From the NCBI RefSeq assembly GCF_000715075.1, contig NC_134081.1:107310108-107374107 (forward strand): DNA of 64,000 bases, in the 5' to 3' direction. The stretch comes from Nicotiana tabacum. Lineage: Eukaryota > Streptophyta > Magnoliopsida > Solanales > Solanaceae. A model generated the notes under the pieces. It did not search any database. It saw only the letters and a list, made by a program, of their open reading frames with translations, and was not told the origin of the DNA. Made by a program: the position numbers and the translations under genes. Of the stretch, positions 34,148 through 46,234 are shown in pieces (the first letter of the stretch is position 1; every line of letters starts with the position of its first letter).

Positions 34148-36293
34148 TATGTCTTTCTTCATCCGCCTCCACCAATAGTGTTGTCTCAAGTCCTGATACG
34201 CCTATGCAGCACCGGGATAAATGGAGTACCGCGAACTGTGAGCCTCCTAGAGAATTAACTCACGTAAACCGTCCACATTAGGCACACATAGCCTGCCCTG
34301 CATCCGTAATACATCGTCATCTCCAATAGTGACTTCCTTGGCATCACTGTGCTGAACTGTATCCTTAAGGACAAGCAGATGTGGGTCATCATACTGACGT
34401 TCCGTGATACGATCATAAAGAGAAGACTAAGAAACCTCGCAAGCCAAAACTCGACTCGGCTCGGAAACATCCAGTCTAACAAACTGGTTGGCCAAGGCCT
34501 GAACATCCAAGGCTAAAGGCCTCTCTGCTACCGGTAAATATGCTAAGCTGCCCAAACTCTCCGCCTTACGACTCAAGGCATCGGCCACCACATTGGCCTT
34601 CCCAGAATGATATAGAATGGTGATAACATAATCCTTAAGAAACTCCAACCATCTCCGCTGCCGCAAATTAAGACCCTTCTGTTTAAACAGATGATGTAGA
34701 CTCCGGTGATCGGTGTAGATCTCACAATGGACACCGTACAAGTCATGTACAAGATAATTCTTCTCATGCACCTTTAACTGTCTGGACGCATAGGCAATCA
34801 CCCTACCGTCTTGTATCAATGCTGCGCCGAGACCAATACGCGACGCATGACAATACACAATATAAGATCATGTACCTATAGGTAATACCAATACTGGGGC
34901 TGTAGTCAAAGCTGTCTTGAGCTTTTGGAAGCTCTCCTCACATTCCTCGGTCCACCCGAATGGAGCACCCTTCTGGGTCAATTTGGTCATAGATGCAGCA
35001 ATAGAAGAGAATCCATTTACAAATCGGCGATAATACCTAGCCAAACCAAGGAAACTCCGGATTTCCGTAACTGAGGACGGTCTCAACTAACTTTGCACTG
35101 CTTCAATCTTCTTTGGATCTACCTTGATCCCCTCGCACGAAACTATATGACCCAAAAATCCCACTGAATCAAGCCAGAATTCACACTTTGAAAATTTTGC
35201 ATATAACTTCCTTTCTCTCAAAATCTGAAGCACAGTCCTCAGATGTTGTTCATGATCTTCCCGACTTCGGGAATACACCAGAATGTCATCAATAAACACA
35301 ATGACAAAGGAATCAAGATAGGATAGAAATACACTATTCATTAAGTGTATAAATGCTACTGGGGCATTGGTCAACCCAAAAGACATCACAAGGAACTCGT
35401 AATGACCGTACCGAGTCCTGAAAGCAGTCTTCGTGATATCTGTCTCCCAAATCTTCAAACTGATGATAGCCTGAACGCAAGGCGATCTTAGAGAATACTC
35501 TGGCACCCTGAAGCTGATCAAATAGGTCATCAATACGTGGTAATGGATACTTGTTCTTCACGGTAACCTTGTTCAGCTGGCGCTAATCAATACACATCCA
35601 CATAGAACCATCCTCCTTCTTTACAAATAAGACAGGAGCACCCCAAGGCGATACACTGGGCCGAATGAAACCCTTATCAAGAAACTCCTGTAACTGTTGT
35701 TTTAATTCTTTCAACTCTGCTGGGGCCATACGGTATGGTGGAATAGAAATGGGCTGAGTGCCTGGTAACAAATCAATGCCAAAGTCAACATCCCTGTCGG
35801 GTGGCATACCCGGAAGATCCGTTGGAAATATATCAGGAAAATCTCTTACTATAGGAACTGACTCTACAGTAGGAGTATCAATACTAACATTTCTCACATA
35901 GGCCAGATATGCATCACACCCCTTCTCAACCATTCGTTGAGCTTAAGAAAAGAAACAACCTTGCCAGGAACATGATCTGAGGTACCTCTGCTCTCTAGCC
36001 GCGGTAGACCTGGCATAGCCAACGTCACCTTCTTGGCGTAACAATCAAGAATAGCGTGATAGGGCGACAACCAGTCCATGCCCAAAATAATATCAAAATC
36101 CACCATACTGAGTAATAATAAATCAACTCTGGTCTCAAAACCATTGATAACAATTAAACACGACCGATACACACGGTCCACAATAATAGATTCACCCACG
36201 AGTTTAGATACATAAACAGAAGAACTCAAGGAATCACATGATATGCCCAAATACGGGGAAAAATAAGATGACACATAAGAATAAGTAGAGCCT
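34148..36293 (-). pseudogene. M2 pol 5' part: protease, RT, RNase H, integrase N-terminus
   Basis: From 36293 downward: protease after its active site (36274-35894), a [22 protein letters not shown] block and RT start (35933-35583). RT with [11 protein letters not shown] (about 35285) and RNase H (34858-34430) follow, then the start of the integrase zinc region (about 34250-34148). RT motif A has Ala for the catalytic Asp (35481-35483). RNase H has MYCHAS, so its first Asp is His, and 48 bp present in M3 are missing near 34742, removing the LELAAIV Glu block in frame. Several stops and a frameshift near 35455 are also present. Clearly dead. Confidence 0.9.
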
Positions 36294-37487
36294 TGTCACG
36301 ACCCAAAATCCCACCACAGGCGTCGTGATGGCACCTAGTCTCTAAGACTAGGTAAGCCGATATCAACTACCTTTTGAAGCCATTTTTCTTTTTAAATTAA
36401 ATAAATAATCAAAACTGACAGCGAAACAAATATGAATAAACTGCCTCCCAAGACTGGTAGTACTGAGTCACGAACTCTAACTGAATACATAGAATGATTA
36501 CGAGGACCGAATATACAATACTGTTTGATTACAAGTTAACAATACAATGAAATGAAAAGACTCCAAGGGATTGCGACGACCAAGCAGCTCTACCTTGAAT
36601 CCTTACGATCCCACTTTAACTCTACTCAAGTTCGTTATCTTCAATACTTGGCTCTGCACAAAATGTGCAGAAGTGTAGAGTGAGCACACCACAGCAGTGC
36701 CCAGTAAGTATCAAGACTAACCTCAATGGAGTAGAGATGAGGTAAAGTCAAGACACTCACTAGTCTAATAACCTGTGCAATATGATATACAAAATAATAG
36801 GAAACAAATAATAATAAAGGCTGGATAAAACAACCAGTGTTATGCACAACAGACAACGAGAATACCATTAATATCATTCAATAATTAATAAACACAATTA
36901 CACCCAATTAAATCAAGCCCTTCAAATAAATGTCTTTCACATAGTTCTTCCAGGAAACTCTGTTTCAAATATAATTTTCTCAAATATAATTCTTTCAATT
37001 AATCTTTTCAAATACAATTTCCTCAAATAAATATCTTTAATATAATTCTTTCAATTAAAAAGTCACCATGTGACACCTCATTTCATAATCATCAAAATAC
37101 GGGTCTAAGCCCATTTTATATTTTTCGTAAACATGGGTCTCAGCCCATTTTCATATTTCCACGGTACCTCGTGCCCTCATTTCATATAAAAAATGCACGG
37201 ATAATTCAAGTGCCAAATGTCATTATCATTTTATCACAGCACCTTGTGCCCACATTTTATATCACAACTGCACGGACAATTCACGTGCCAATATCCCCAT
37301 TTCATATCACAATTCACGGCACCTCGTGCCCATATTTCATTTTATAAACCGCCTGGCAATAGCCACAGGCTCCCAATTTCAACATAAATCAGATTATTAT
37401 CAATTTACTAACAACACGACAAGTTGCACAAGGTATAAAAATAATACAAGAAAATCACAACATCACATGAAAATTATCAACACCACA
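36294..37487 (-). repeat. Family-B LTR fragment in M2, cut at the virus junction
   Basis: Starts TGTCACGACCC after AGCCT (36289-36293), exactly as the complete B LTR does in M3 (54755). It matches that copy until CAACACCACA at 37478-37487, after which viral sequence begins. It includes CCTAGTCTCTAAGACTAGG (36337-36355) and the GGCACCTCGTGCC hairpin units. Confidence 0.88.
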
Positions 37488-37793
37488 TTGAATGAACATT
37501 AAGAACATAGAAGTGGAAATAATTAGAGAATACTAGGCGGAGAGGTCATTGAAAATTGGGAAATTTTTGGATGCCTCTTACAATGGGAATGAGGAGTCTT
37601 AAATAGACTAAGGAAAGATACCTTTTAATTCTAGGCGTATAAGTGTATGGTTTAGCTTTGTCAGACAAGGTTAAGTGGTCGACAAGCAAAAGTGGGGCGT
37701 TTTACTTTTTTTTTTTTAAAGTAAAGTAAAAGTAAAGGATAAGATTCCTTTCTGATATTGACTTGATAATGACTCCTTATTCGCAGTTGGGGT
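37488..37793 (-). repeat. Left arm of viral inverted repeat (non-coding region, inverted)
   Basis: Reverse complement of 47466-47782 with scattered differences. It starts TTGAATGAACATTAAG at the B-LTR junction and ends in GCAGTTGGGGT. The orientation is opposite to the viral genes beside it, so it is a rearranged copy of the intergenic region. Confidence 0.88.
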
Positions 37794-38094
37794 CTTTAAC
37801 ATGCCGGTAAATCCAGCTACAATCATAGATGTGGCTACCGGTTCAGACGTTGGCTAGCCTGAAAGAAATAGGTCGCTGTTGCCGAGGTAGGTGTTTAGAC
37901 CTTGCTAGGTGATCCCGTCGCTAAGATGACTTTAGAGAAAACAGATGTAAATCCAAGAAGACTCTACTAAGAAGCTATTAGATCTAAGATTTTAAGGTAC
38001 AATATCTGTTTAGATATCTGCATATTTACTATTTACTATTACATATTGAATAGTTATTTTAGCCCTATAAGCCCCTAGACTGTATTTTTCAAAT
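37794..38094 (+). other. Viral leader-like sequence, no gene seen
   Basis: 300 bp between the inverted arm and the first viral ATG (38095). I see no tRNA-Met primer site in it. GGCTACCGGTTCAGACGTT and nearby TAGCC can pair weakly. It may be leader sequence whose normal upstream part was replaced by the inverted arm. Confidence 0.5.
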
Positions 38095-38368
38095 ATGAAT
38101 TCAAATCAGCATATTTTAAATAATGTTAATTTATCTTCTCAAGCAACTAAGATTGCTAAACTTGAAACTGATTTACAAAATTGAAACATTCCCAATGAAC
38201 CTTTTAAAAAGATTTATGAATTAGGAAGTTCAGTTTCATTAAGAAACATAACATTAAGACCTACGAGTCCACTATTGCTATTAATAATTCTTTAGAAATT
38301 ATTAAACTACTTTCTGAACAAGATTTGAATCGATATAGACATCAATTCAATTACTTGCATATTGGTCT
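38095..38368 (+). pseudogene. Viral movement-protein ORF, 5' part
   Basis: ATG at 38095 opens a frame with a TGA at 38182-38184 and a frameshift near 38262. The sequence then runs into the solo LTR G. The C-terminal continuation is at 41150. No known domain is recognisable in the first 60 residues. Role of the complete gene in related viruses: cell-to-cell movement through plasmodesmata. Confidence 0.7.
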
Positions 38369-38944
38369 TGTCCATATTGCTCTCTGTAAGGTGTCGTGAT
38401 GTCACCTAGTCTTTACGACTAGGTAAGCCTAATACTGCGAAAAATATAAAGAAACACAACATTTTAAAGATAAACAACATATTATAAATAGCCAAGAGTA
38501 GTACCACTCAGCATATACAAAATAATTTCACAAGACCTGGAATATCACTAAGTCACAAGCTGCTATAATCTATGTAGCTCTATACAAAAGTCTAAAGATA
38601 ATAAAGAAAGTCTCTAGGCGAGGGAGTAGAAGGGGACTCCGAAGATCTACGGACGCAAGCAGAAGTACCTTGAAGTCTCCTAGAATCAGCAGCACGCACT
38701 AACCCCAAGGCTGATAGCTCGTACCTGGATCTGCACACGAAAACATGTGCAGGAAGGGCATGAGTACACCACAATGGTACCCAGTAAGTGCCAAGCCTAA
38801 CCTCGGTCGAGTAGTGACGAGGTTAGGTCAAGGCCCTACCGGAGTAAATATAATAAATTAAACAGTAAAAGAAATAAGTGAAATTTACGATAACATAGTT
38901 AGAGAAATTCTCGAAAATTTAACAGTTAAGAGATCCCTCGGCTC

Positions 38945-39255
38945 AAAACAAAGTAAACATAGTGGGAAATCTCCTGGGATACCATCCCGTAGTTCTGAAT
39001 GAATATGTAGTACAGGGGGATCTCCTGGAATACGTCCGTAGTCCCAAAGTAAATATGCAGTGCTGAGGGATCTCCCGGAATACGTCCGTAGTCCCAAAGT
39101 AAATATGCAGTGCTGGGGGATCTCCCGGAATACGTACATAGTCCCAAAGTAAATATGTCGTATAGGGGGATCTCCCGGAATACGTCCGTAGTCCCAAAGT
39201 AAATATGCAGTATAGGGGGATCTCCCGGAATACGTCCGGAGTCCCAATTTAAATA
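38945..39255 (-). repeat. Tandem repeat in LTR G, about six units
   Basis: Units of about 48-50 bp containing GGGGGATCTCCCGGAATACG and AGTCCCAAAGTAAATATGCA. GGGGGATCTCCC is itself a near-perfect dyad. Frames over it encode repetitive peptides and are not genes. Confidence 0.88.
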
Positions 39256-40109
39256 TGCAACGCAAGATGAAATGGCAGGTATGGCATCGAGTTATACAGT
39301 TTATATTGAACACAGATAAAAGAATAGGGATTTAACTAAGCATGGCGCACATAATGTCAAATAGGCAATTAGAACACGTAAGCATGCTTTTCTAGTCTAA
39401 ACTAAACAATTAAGCATACTAGTGCAATTTAATAAGAGAAGCAATTTATGATTTAAAAAGGATAAACATGATTTTTTTGCAATAACAGCCCGTGTACGTA
39501 CTCGTCCCCTTACGTACACGGCGCCCACACACCAAATAATATCAAGACATCCTAAGGGGAAAGTCCCCAATACAAGGTTAGGCAAGCCACTTACCTCGAA
39601 CAGCTCAAATCACCTTGATAACACGTTCTTGCCACGAGTATCCGACTCCAAATGGCTCGAATCTATTCAAATAAATTGCATAATGTAAATATAACTACGA
39701 GTAACTAATTTAGCTAATTAATTCGAAGCTAAAGCGTGAAATTAGGAAAAACACCCAAAACGTCACCCCGAGCCCACGTCTCGGAATCGGGTAAAAGTCG
39801 TAAAATACGAACACCCATTCACTCACGAGTTTACTCGTACCAAAATTGCTCAAATACGATACCAAAATCTCGATCAAAACCCCAAAATTTGGCCTAAGAA
39901 TCTTTCTCAATTTTTCACCCCAAATCCGAAATTAAATGATGAAATCAACCATAGATTAGGGGAATATAACCATAAAGGAGTTAGGAATCATTACCCAAAA
40001 ACTTCCTCCGAAAATCTCTCCAAATTTTGCCTTCTACCGAGCTCTCAATCAAATTTTTGTGTTATGAGCTCAACCCTCGTTTTTGAACCTTAATTTCTGC
40101 CCAGGTGCA

Positions 40110-40465
40110 TTTTTCTTCACGAACGCGACATCACGATCACGAACGCGATGAACAATCTTCCACTGGCCCAAAATTCCTCCCTCGCGAACGCGAGGGGACT
40201 TCTCACGAATGAGTACCTTCCACTGACAGACCCTTCGCGAACGCGGGAACCTCTTCGCGAATACGTAGGCTTAATGCCTGAAGCTTCCTCTTCCTCGTTC
40301 CTCTACGCGAACGCAAGGACCATATCGCGAACGCGTAGGCTTAAGGTCCCACACCTTCACGAACGTGGGAACAACATCGCGAACGCGAAGAACAACTTCG
40401 CTGCCTTTCCCAGATGCTCTACGCGATTGCGAGGCACCTCTCGCGAACGCGATGAAGGATTTTTC
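40110..40465. repeat. GCRNNYGCGA array in LTR G, GCGAACGCGA core
   Basis: About a dozen CGCGAACGCG units, one with GCGATTGCGA. Confidence 0.83.
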
Positions 40466-41149
40466 TGCAATAAAAACACCAGAAATCTGCCACTTCTCCA
40501 AGTCCAAAGATGACTCGTTGAGCATCCGAAACACACCCGAGGCCCCCGGGACTCGACCAAACATACCAACCAATCCTAAAACACCATACGAACTTAGTCG
40601 AGCTCTCAAATCCCATCAAACAACACTAAAATCACGAATCACCCTCCAATTCAAACTTAAAGAACTTGAAACTTTAAAATTCTACAACCGATGCCGAAAC
40701 CTATCAAATCACGTCCGATTGACCTCAAATTTTGCGCACAAGTCATAATCAACATTACAGACCTACTCCAACTTCCGGAATCGGAAAACGACCCCGATAT
40801 CAAAAATTCTACTACCGGCCCAAAACTCTAAAAATTCGACTTTCGCCATTTCAAGCCTAAATAAGCTACGAACCTCCAAAACATAATCCGGACACGCTCA
40901 TAAACCAAAAATCACCTAACGGAACTAACGAAACCGACGGAATTCCATTTCGGAGTCGTCTTTATATAGTTCCAACTATGGTCCAAATCCTAAGGCTTAA
41001 GCTCTCATTTAGGGACTAAGTGTCCCAAAATACTCTGAAACTCAAAATCAATCATCCCGGCATGTCATAATAGCAGAAAAGGATTTGGGGAAAGCAGTTA
41101 ATAGGGGATCGGGGCTATTACTCTCAAAAAGACCGGTCGGGTCGTTACA

Positions 41150-41871
41150 ATATTGGTCTTGTCCAGATTGCTGTCAAACCTCTCTTTAGAAAAGGTTTAG
41201 ACGTACCTATCTGCGTCCTTCTAAGAGATGCTCATCTCTTGAATTTCGAAGACTCTCTCTTAGGAGTCCTTCAAAGTAACCTCGCTAATGGCCCGGTATA
41301 CTTTAATTGCTATCCCAATTTCTCGGTAGATATCAATGACCCTAACATCATTGATACTTTGACTTTGAATGTCAAAACCAAGAACATGAATAGAAAAGCT
41401 AATACTCTTGAGATAGCTATCATTCATCGAGTCTACTATAGACTTATGGACACCACTCTTGCGCCTAGAGCTCGAGTTGAAAGTGTCAAAGGAGTCACCA
41501 TGCTTATGGAAGCAAATACTGATCATAGTACAATATTTGTAACTAGACTTCTTAACTGGAATGATATACTCTCAAGTGATGAACGGCACTTCGATGCCAT
41601 AACTCAACCTTCCACTTCCAATCTTGAAAGATCTCAAATTGAACAAGTTATTCAATTCCCTTATGGATCTATAGATCTAAAATTTTTAGGATCAGGTTCT
41701 AATCTTTCAAGCAGGACCAGTTCCTTTAGAAAAAGATCTACAGTCCCTTCCGCACCTTCTTCTTCAAAACCCCTGGAGGAAAGCGTAACTAAAACCACAA
41801 ATTCCATTCCAGTTACAAGTAACAGCAAAGGGAAAGTCACGGGAGTAGATTTTCTCCCATACAATCCCTAG
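41150..41871 (+). pseudogene. Viral movement protein, 30K-type core and C-terminus
   Basis: An open frame from the LTR junction to TAG at 41869-41871. The core has a LRD motif and a GPVYFNCYPNF-type block followed by an acidic DINDPN segment, the pattern of caulimovirid movement proteins (30K superfamily). A Ser-rich tail follows (about 41690-41860). This part is intact; the gene is broken by solo LTR G and by the 5' stop and frameshift. In the family the product forms tubules through plasmodesmata. Confidence 0.78.
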
Positions 41872-41914
41872 CAATATGTATCCTCCTCAGGAAGATGTAC
41901 CTTAATTCCTTAAG

Positions 41915-44900
41915 ATGATTAAGTCAGGTGACTCTTTTATCCCAAATCCAGAGATCATCAATCGTCTCTGGACTCATCCTAACAATCAAACAAAAAGAAA
42001 ATGGTATGTTGCCACTTATTCTCTTAAACAAAGAGAAAAATTCAGAGATTGTTGGATGTCAGACATGAAAAGAATTAGATGTGAAATCGACTTCTTTAGA
42101 TGGTTTGAAATATCCGGCAAGATCGAAAACCAAAAGGACTCTTTACAAGTCCTTATCAATAAGTGGTATACTGCTAACAACAAAGTTGTTGAATCTGTTA
42201 CTCCTCTTCTAGAAGGAATAAAAATCCCAGTATCAAAAACCGTTATCTCTTCCTCTCCTTTTAAAACCAAAAGTGAGAAGCCTAATAGTATGGTTGTTTG
42301 TTCAGATGTTAACTGTATTATTGAACAAAACAACTATAACAATTAACTTCTTCATGTTGTCTCTGGGCAAATAGAAGACTCCAAAGAAAAATCCTTATTC
42401 AGTGGAAAACCTATCTTTTCACAACCCAGCACTAGTCAGAATATTGAACCAAACCCAGGTTTCAAAATGACTGAATTCTCCAAAGATAAGTACCCAAAAC
42501 TCAAGGATACTTTTGAAGTCTCTGGTAACATTCTTGATAAAATCAATAAACAGTTAGCTAGTTTCAGTATTTCCAAAGAAGGGAAAATCTCTACCATCCA
42601 AGAAAGGGAAGCCCTTCTTCACAAACTTTCCAATGATCGCTTTCATAATTACAAAAATTATCATAAGCGTCCTTCATTTCCTGATATTCAGTGTGAGGAA
42701 AATCATTTTCTTTCCTCTACATCTCATGAAGGAAGAAGCATAACAGAATGGAATATAGACGCTTTGGAAGAGCATCAAATATACCATAAACTCCATGAAA
42801 TAGGTTTTTGCATCACTGCTTACAAGATAAGAGGCTCCTCTGACAAGGAAGCCGCCTCTATGATTGTAGCTGGATTTACCGGCATGTTAAAACATTGGTG
42901 AGATAATTATTTCACTGAAGATGTTAGACAGGGCATATACTCTGCTACAACTATCGAAACTGTAGTTAAAACTAAAGGTACTGCCATGTAAATTACCTCT
43001 CAGATAACTAGAGAATACGATTGCGCTACACTTCTCTACCATATAGCAAAACACTTCATCGGAGAACCCAAACTCTTCCAAGATAGAAGTTTACAAATTC
43101 TGAACAATCTATCTTGCCCATCTTTAGATGACTTTATCTGGTATAAAAACCAATTCATCAGCAAGGTTATGATTAGACCTGATTGTCATCTAGATTTTTG
43201 GAAAGAACGCTTTATCAGCGGACTTCCCCCATTATTCGCAAGCAAGGTCAGAACAAAAATCCAAGATCATTATGAAGGTAAAATTTCTTACCATCAGATG
43301 ACCTATGGTAACCTTATTAGCATTATCAATGCTATAGGTCTTGAACTCTACACAGACATCAAACTCAAAAATCAGCTCAAAAAAGAGCAACACTCCTCTA
43401 GAAAAGAATTAGGAAGCATCTGTCAAGACTTCGGTTATACAAATGTTGTTGCTCCCTCTACTCACTCTTCAAAAAGAGACAAAAACTCTAAATCTTCTAG
43501 AAAGATTCACTGTAGCAAATCTCGCAAAATTTTCGAAAATCCACCCAGAAAGAAATCTAAATTCCGTAGACCTTCAAAATCTTCCAAAAACAAAGATGTT
43601 TCTTGGAACTGTGGAAAAACCGGTCATAGAGCCAATGAATGTAAATCTAACAAAAAGAAGAAGAAAATCAACCTCCTAGAAATTAGCAAAGATACCAAAA
43701 AGGAACTCTTCTCTATCTTAGAAGAAGCCAATTCAGATTCTTCTCCCAATTACTTGTCAGATGAATATAGCGATGAAGATAACAGCAATGTCACTTATAA
43801 TTCTAATTCAAGCCAGTCCGGTAACGATTGTCACTGTTTTGGAGCCTACTGTACCTGTGACAACACCACCGTTTCTATTAAAGTCTTGTCTGATAGCTCT
43901 AATGAAGCTCTTTACGATGTTATCCAACACATCAATGATGAAGATTCTAGGAGACGCTATCTGATAGAACTCAAAAATCTCATCCTTACTCATCAAGATG
44001 ACAGACCCAGGTCAAGGTCAGTCGTTGAGCCATTCAGCATAAAACAAGTCATGTCTCATTTCGATAAACCTTCTGAACCGTCAATCTCCGATCTAAGACA
44101 AGAAGTCTCAAAACTTAAAGGAGAAATAAAAGATATAAAATCCAAACTTGGAAAAGTCGAACTTGATGTTCTTACAGAACAGGTCCTTAAAAAAGCCAAA
44201 ACCTACGACCATAAGTCTGAGAATGAAGAACCTGAGCTTCAGCTTCAAGAAGATGAGTATCACTCAAATAATGATAACTCTACCAACCTTCGTCTTACTC
44301 AAGATAAGACTTCATCCTCCCAGGCTCCCGGGATTACAGTTATTACTAGTATCAAACCTCAGAGTTATCATATTCCTATCAAAATTGTTATTAGCAAACA
44401 CTTTGTTATTAACAAAATTGCTTTACTTGACAGTGGTGCAGATCGTAACTGTATCATGAAAGGTATTGTTCCGACTCAGTATTTGGAAAAAAGTACTTCT
44501 AAATTATACTCTGCTACAGGAGAACAACTTCGTATTAATTATAAGCTTTCTAAAGCTCATATCTGTAATAATGGTATTTGTTTAACAAATGATTTTGTTA
44601 TTACAGAAGATATAAATGAAGATATCGTTTTAGGTATTCCTTTTATTACTCAAATAAAACCTTTCATTACTGGTTTAGACGGTATCTCCACACATATTTT
44701 AGGAAAAGATTTACACTTTCCTTTTGTTAAAACTCTTTCACCAGATGAAAGTAACTTTATAAGAAAAAATATTGTTTTTCGTATTAATAAACTTTCTCAA
44801 CATATCACCTTTTTAAAGGATGAAATAATAGTTAAGAAAATCGAGCAGATTTTAAAAACCCCGAAGATGGTTACTAAAATAGCCAATCTTCAAAGCATCT

Positions 44901-44995
44901 TTGAAAAAAAAATATGCTCTGATTTTCCTAATGCTTTTTGGGAAAGAAAAAAGCATTTAGTCGAACTTCCTTACATTGAAAGATTCAATGAATAG
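41915..44995 (+). pseudogene. Viral capsid, zinc knuckle and aspartic protease
   Basis: One reading frame with stops at 42344, 42899 and about 42988. Residues around 42740-42900 have the ITEWNID and GFTGMLKHW blocks typical of caulimovirid capsid domains; the stop at 42899 falls where a second Trp is usual. A Lys/Ser-rich basic stretch precedes a CCHC knuckle at 43601-43642 whose first Cys is Ser (SWNCGKTGHRANEC). A Ser/Asp-rich acidic region follows, then a coiled-coil-like stretch (about 44080-44200), then protease with DSGAD at 44429-44443. The frame ends at 44993 just inside the RT N-terminus. Whether capsid and protease were one ORF in the ancestor is unclear. Confidence 0.82.
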
Positions 44996-46234
44996 GTCAT
45001 CTCTACTAAAGTAAGACCTATTCAAATGAATCACGAAATGATGGAAACTTGCAATACTGAGATTTCAAATCTCCTTAAGAGAAACATTATTCGCCCCTCT
45101 AAATCCCCTTAGAGTTGTTTTGCCTTTTATGTTAATAATAGTGCAGAGAAAGAAAGAGGAGCACCATGATTAGTTATAAACTATAAGCCTTTGAATACTG
45201 TCCTTAAATATGAAATCTGGTTTCTGGCAAATTCAAGTAGCCGAGAAAGACAGATACAAAAATGCTTTCAATGTTCCCTTCGGTCAGTATGAATGGAACG
45301 TTATGCCATTTGGGCTTAAAAATGCCCTTCAGAATTTCAAAATGTTATGAACTCCATCTTTAATGACTATAGTTATATATCTATTGTTTATATAGATGAT
45401 GTTCTTATTTTCTCTGAAAACATAGATTCTCATTTTAAGCATCTCAACACTCTCCTTAAAGTTGTTAAGAGAAACGGTCTAGTGGTTAGTGCCAAGAAGA
45501 TTAAACTATTTCAGACCTCCATTAGATTCTTAGGCCATGACCTATACCAAGGATCTTATAAACCAATTTGTAGAGCCATAAAATTCTCTTCAAAATTCCC
45601 AAATGAGATTACTGATAAAACCCAGATTCAAAGATTTCTAGGAAGTCTCAACTACGTAGCTGATTTTATCACCAACATTAGACAAGTCTGTGAACCTCTT
45701 TATAAAAGACTTAGGAAGAATCTCATCCCTTGGAGCACTGAACAAACACAATCAGTCATCCAAATAAAAGTTTTAGTACAAAACCTCCCATGCATAGGAA
45801 TCCCTAACCCAGAAGCTTTTATGATTGTTGAAACAGACGCTTCAGACATAGGTTACGGAGGAATTCTTAAACAAAGGATAACCATAGAATCACCAGAACA
45901 ACTTGTTCGTATTACATCAAGAATCTGGAATTCCGCCCTGAAAAACTATTCTACTATCAAGAAAGAAGTCTTGTCTATAGTACTATGTATTACTAAGTTT
46001 CAAGACGATCATATAAACAAAGATTTTTTAGTAAGAGTAGATTGTAAATCTGCCAAAGAGATTCTTCAAAAAGATGTCAAAAACCTTGTTTCAAAACAAA
46101 TATTTGCTAGATGGCAAGCTCTACTATCTAGCTTTGATTTCAAAATAGATTTTATTAAAGGAGAAAATAACTCTTTACCGGATTTTCTAACAAGAGAATC
46201 TTTACAGGAAAAAAATGAGGCCTTTCAAGCCTAG
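44996..46234 (+). pseudogene. Viral reverse transcriptase and RNase H
   Basis: Continues the protease frame after the stop at 44993. Stops occur near 45109 and 45167. RT palm motif A sequence is missing: a deletion joins 45210 to sequence from just after motif A, with a frame change. A one-base loss near 45320 changes frame again. From 45347 the frame is open to 46232: YIDD at 45389-45400, the thumb, then RNase H with ETDASDIGYGG (about 45830) and VDCKSAKEI (about 46040). In the family this enzyme copies pregenomic RNA into the circular DNA genome. The deletion means it could not have worked. Confidence 0.85.

Larger units (their letters stand above)
18449..37487 (-). mobile_element. M2: degraded Ty3/gypsy chromovirus, minus strand, with nested A and B insertions
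   Basis: 3' LTR at 18449-21662, purine tract at 21663, and chromodomain/integrase at 21675-22873. A full element A (22874-34142) is inserted with a CCCAC duplication, then integrase N-terminus, RNase H, RT and protease follow (34148-36293). At 36294 a family-B LTR begins inside the protease codons for the DPGST region. M2 has no gag, primer site or 5' LTR, because the B LTR is cut at 37487 by the pararetrovirus junction. Sequence and insertion site match M3, so the two appear to be duplicate copies. Confidence 0.85.
38369..41149 (-). mobile_element. G: solo LTR, minus strand, inside the viral movement gene
   Basis: Right end GGGTCGTTACA at 41149, i.e. TGTAACGACCC on the minus strand. Left end near 38369 with CCTAGTCTTTACGACTAGG (38403-38421) and TCGTGATGTCACC. 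No gag/pol inside. A stretch ATATTGGTCTTGTCC is present on both sides (38359-38373 and 41150-41164). This is longer than the usual 5 bp, so the exact left boundary is uncertain by about 25 bp. It contains a GCGAACGCGA array and a six-unit tandem array. Confidence 0.82.

Noticed and set aside
37794..38094. Viral tRNA-Met primer site
   Set aside because: No TGGTATCAGAGC or close match was found in the leader-like stretch.
38885..39313. Frames with repeated YSGRSP / YLLWDYG units
   Set aside because: Translation of the 48-50 bp tandem repeat in solo LTR G in three frames.
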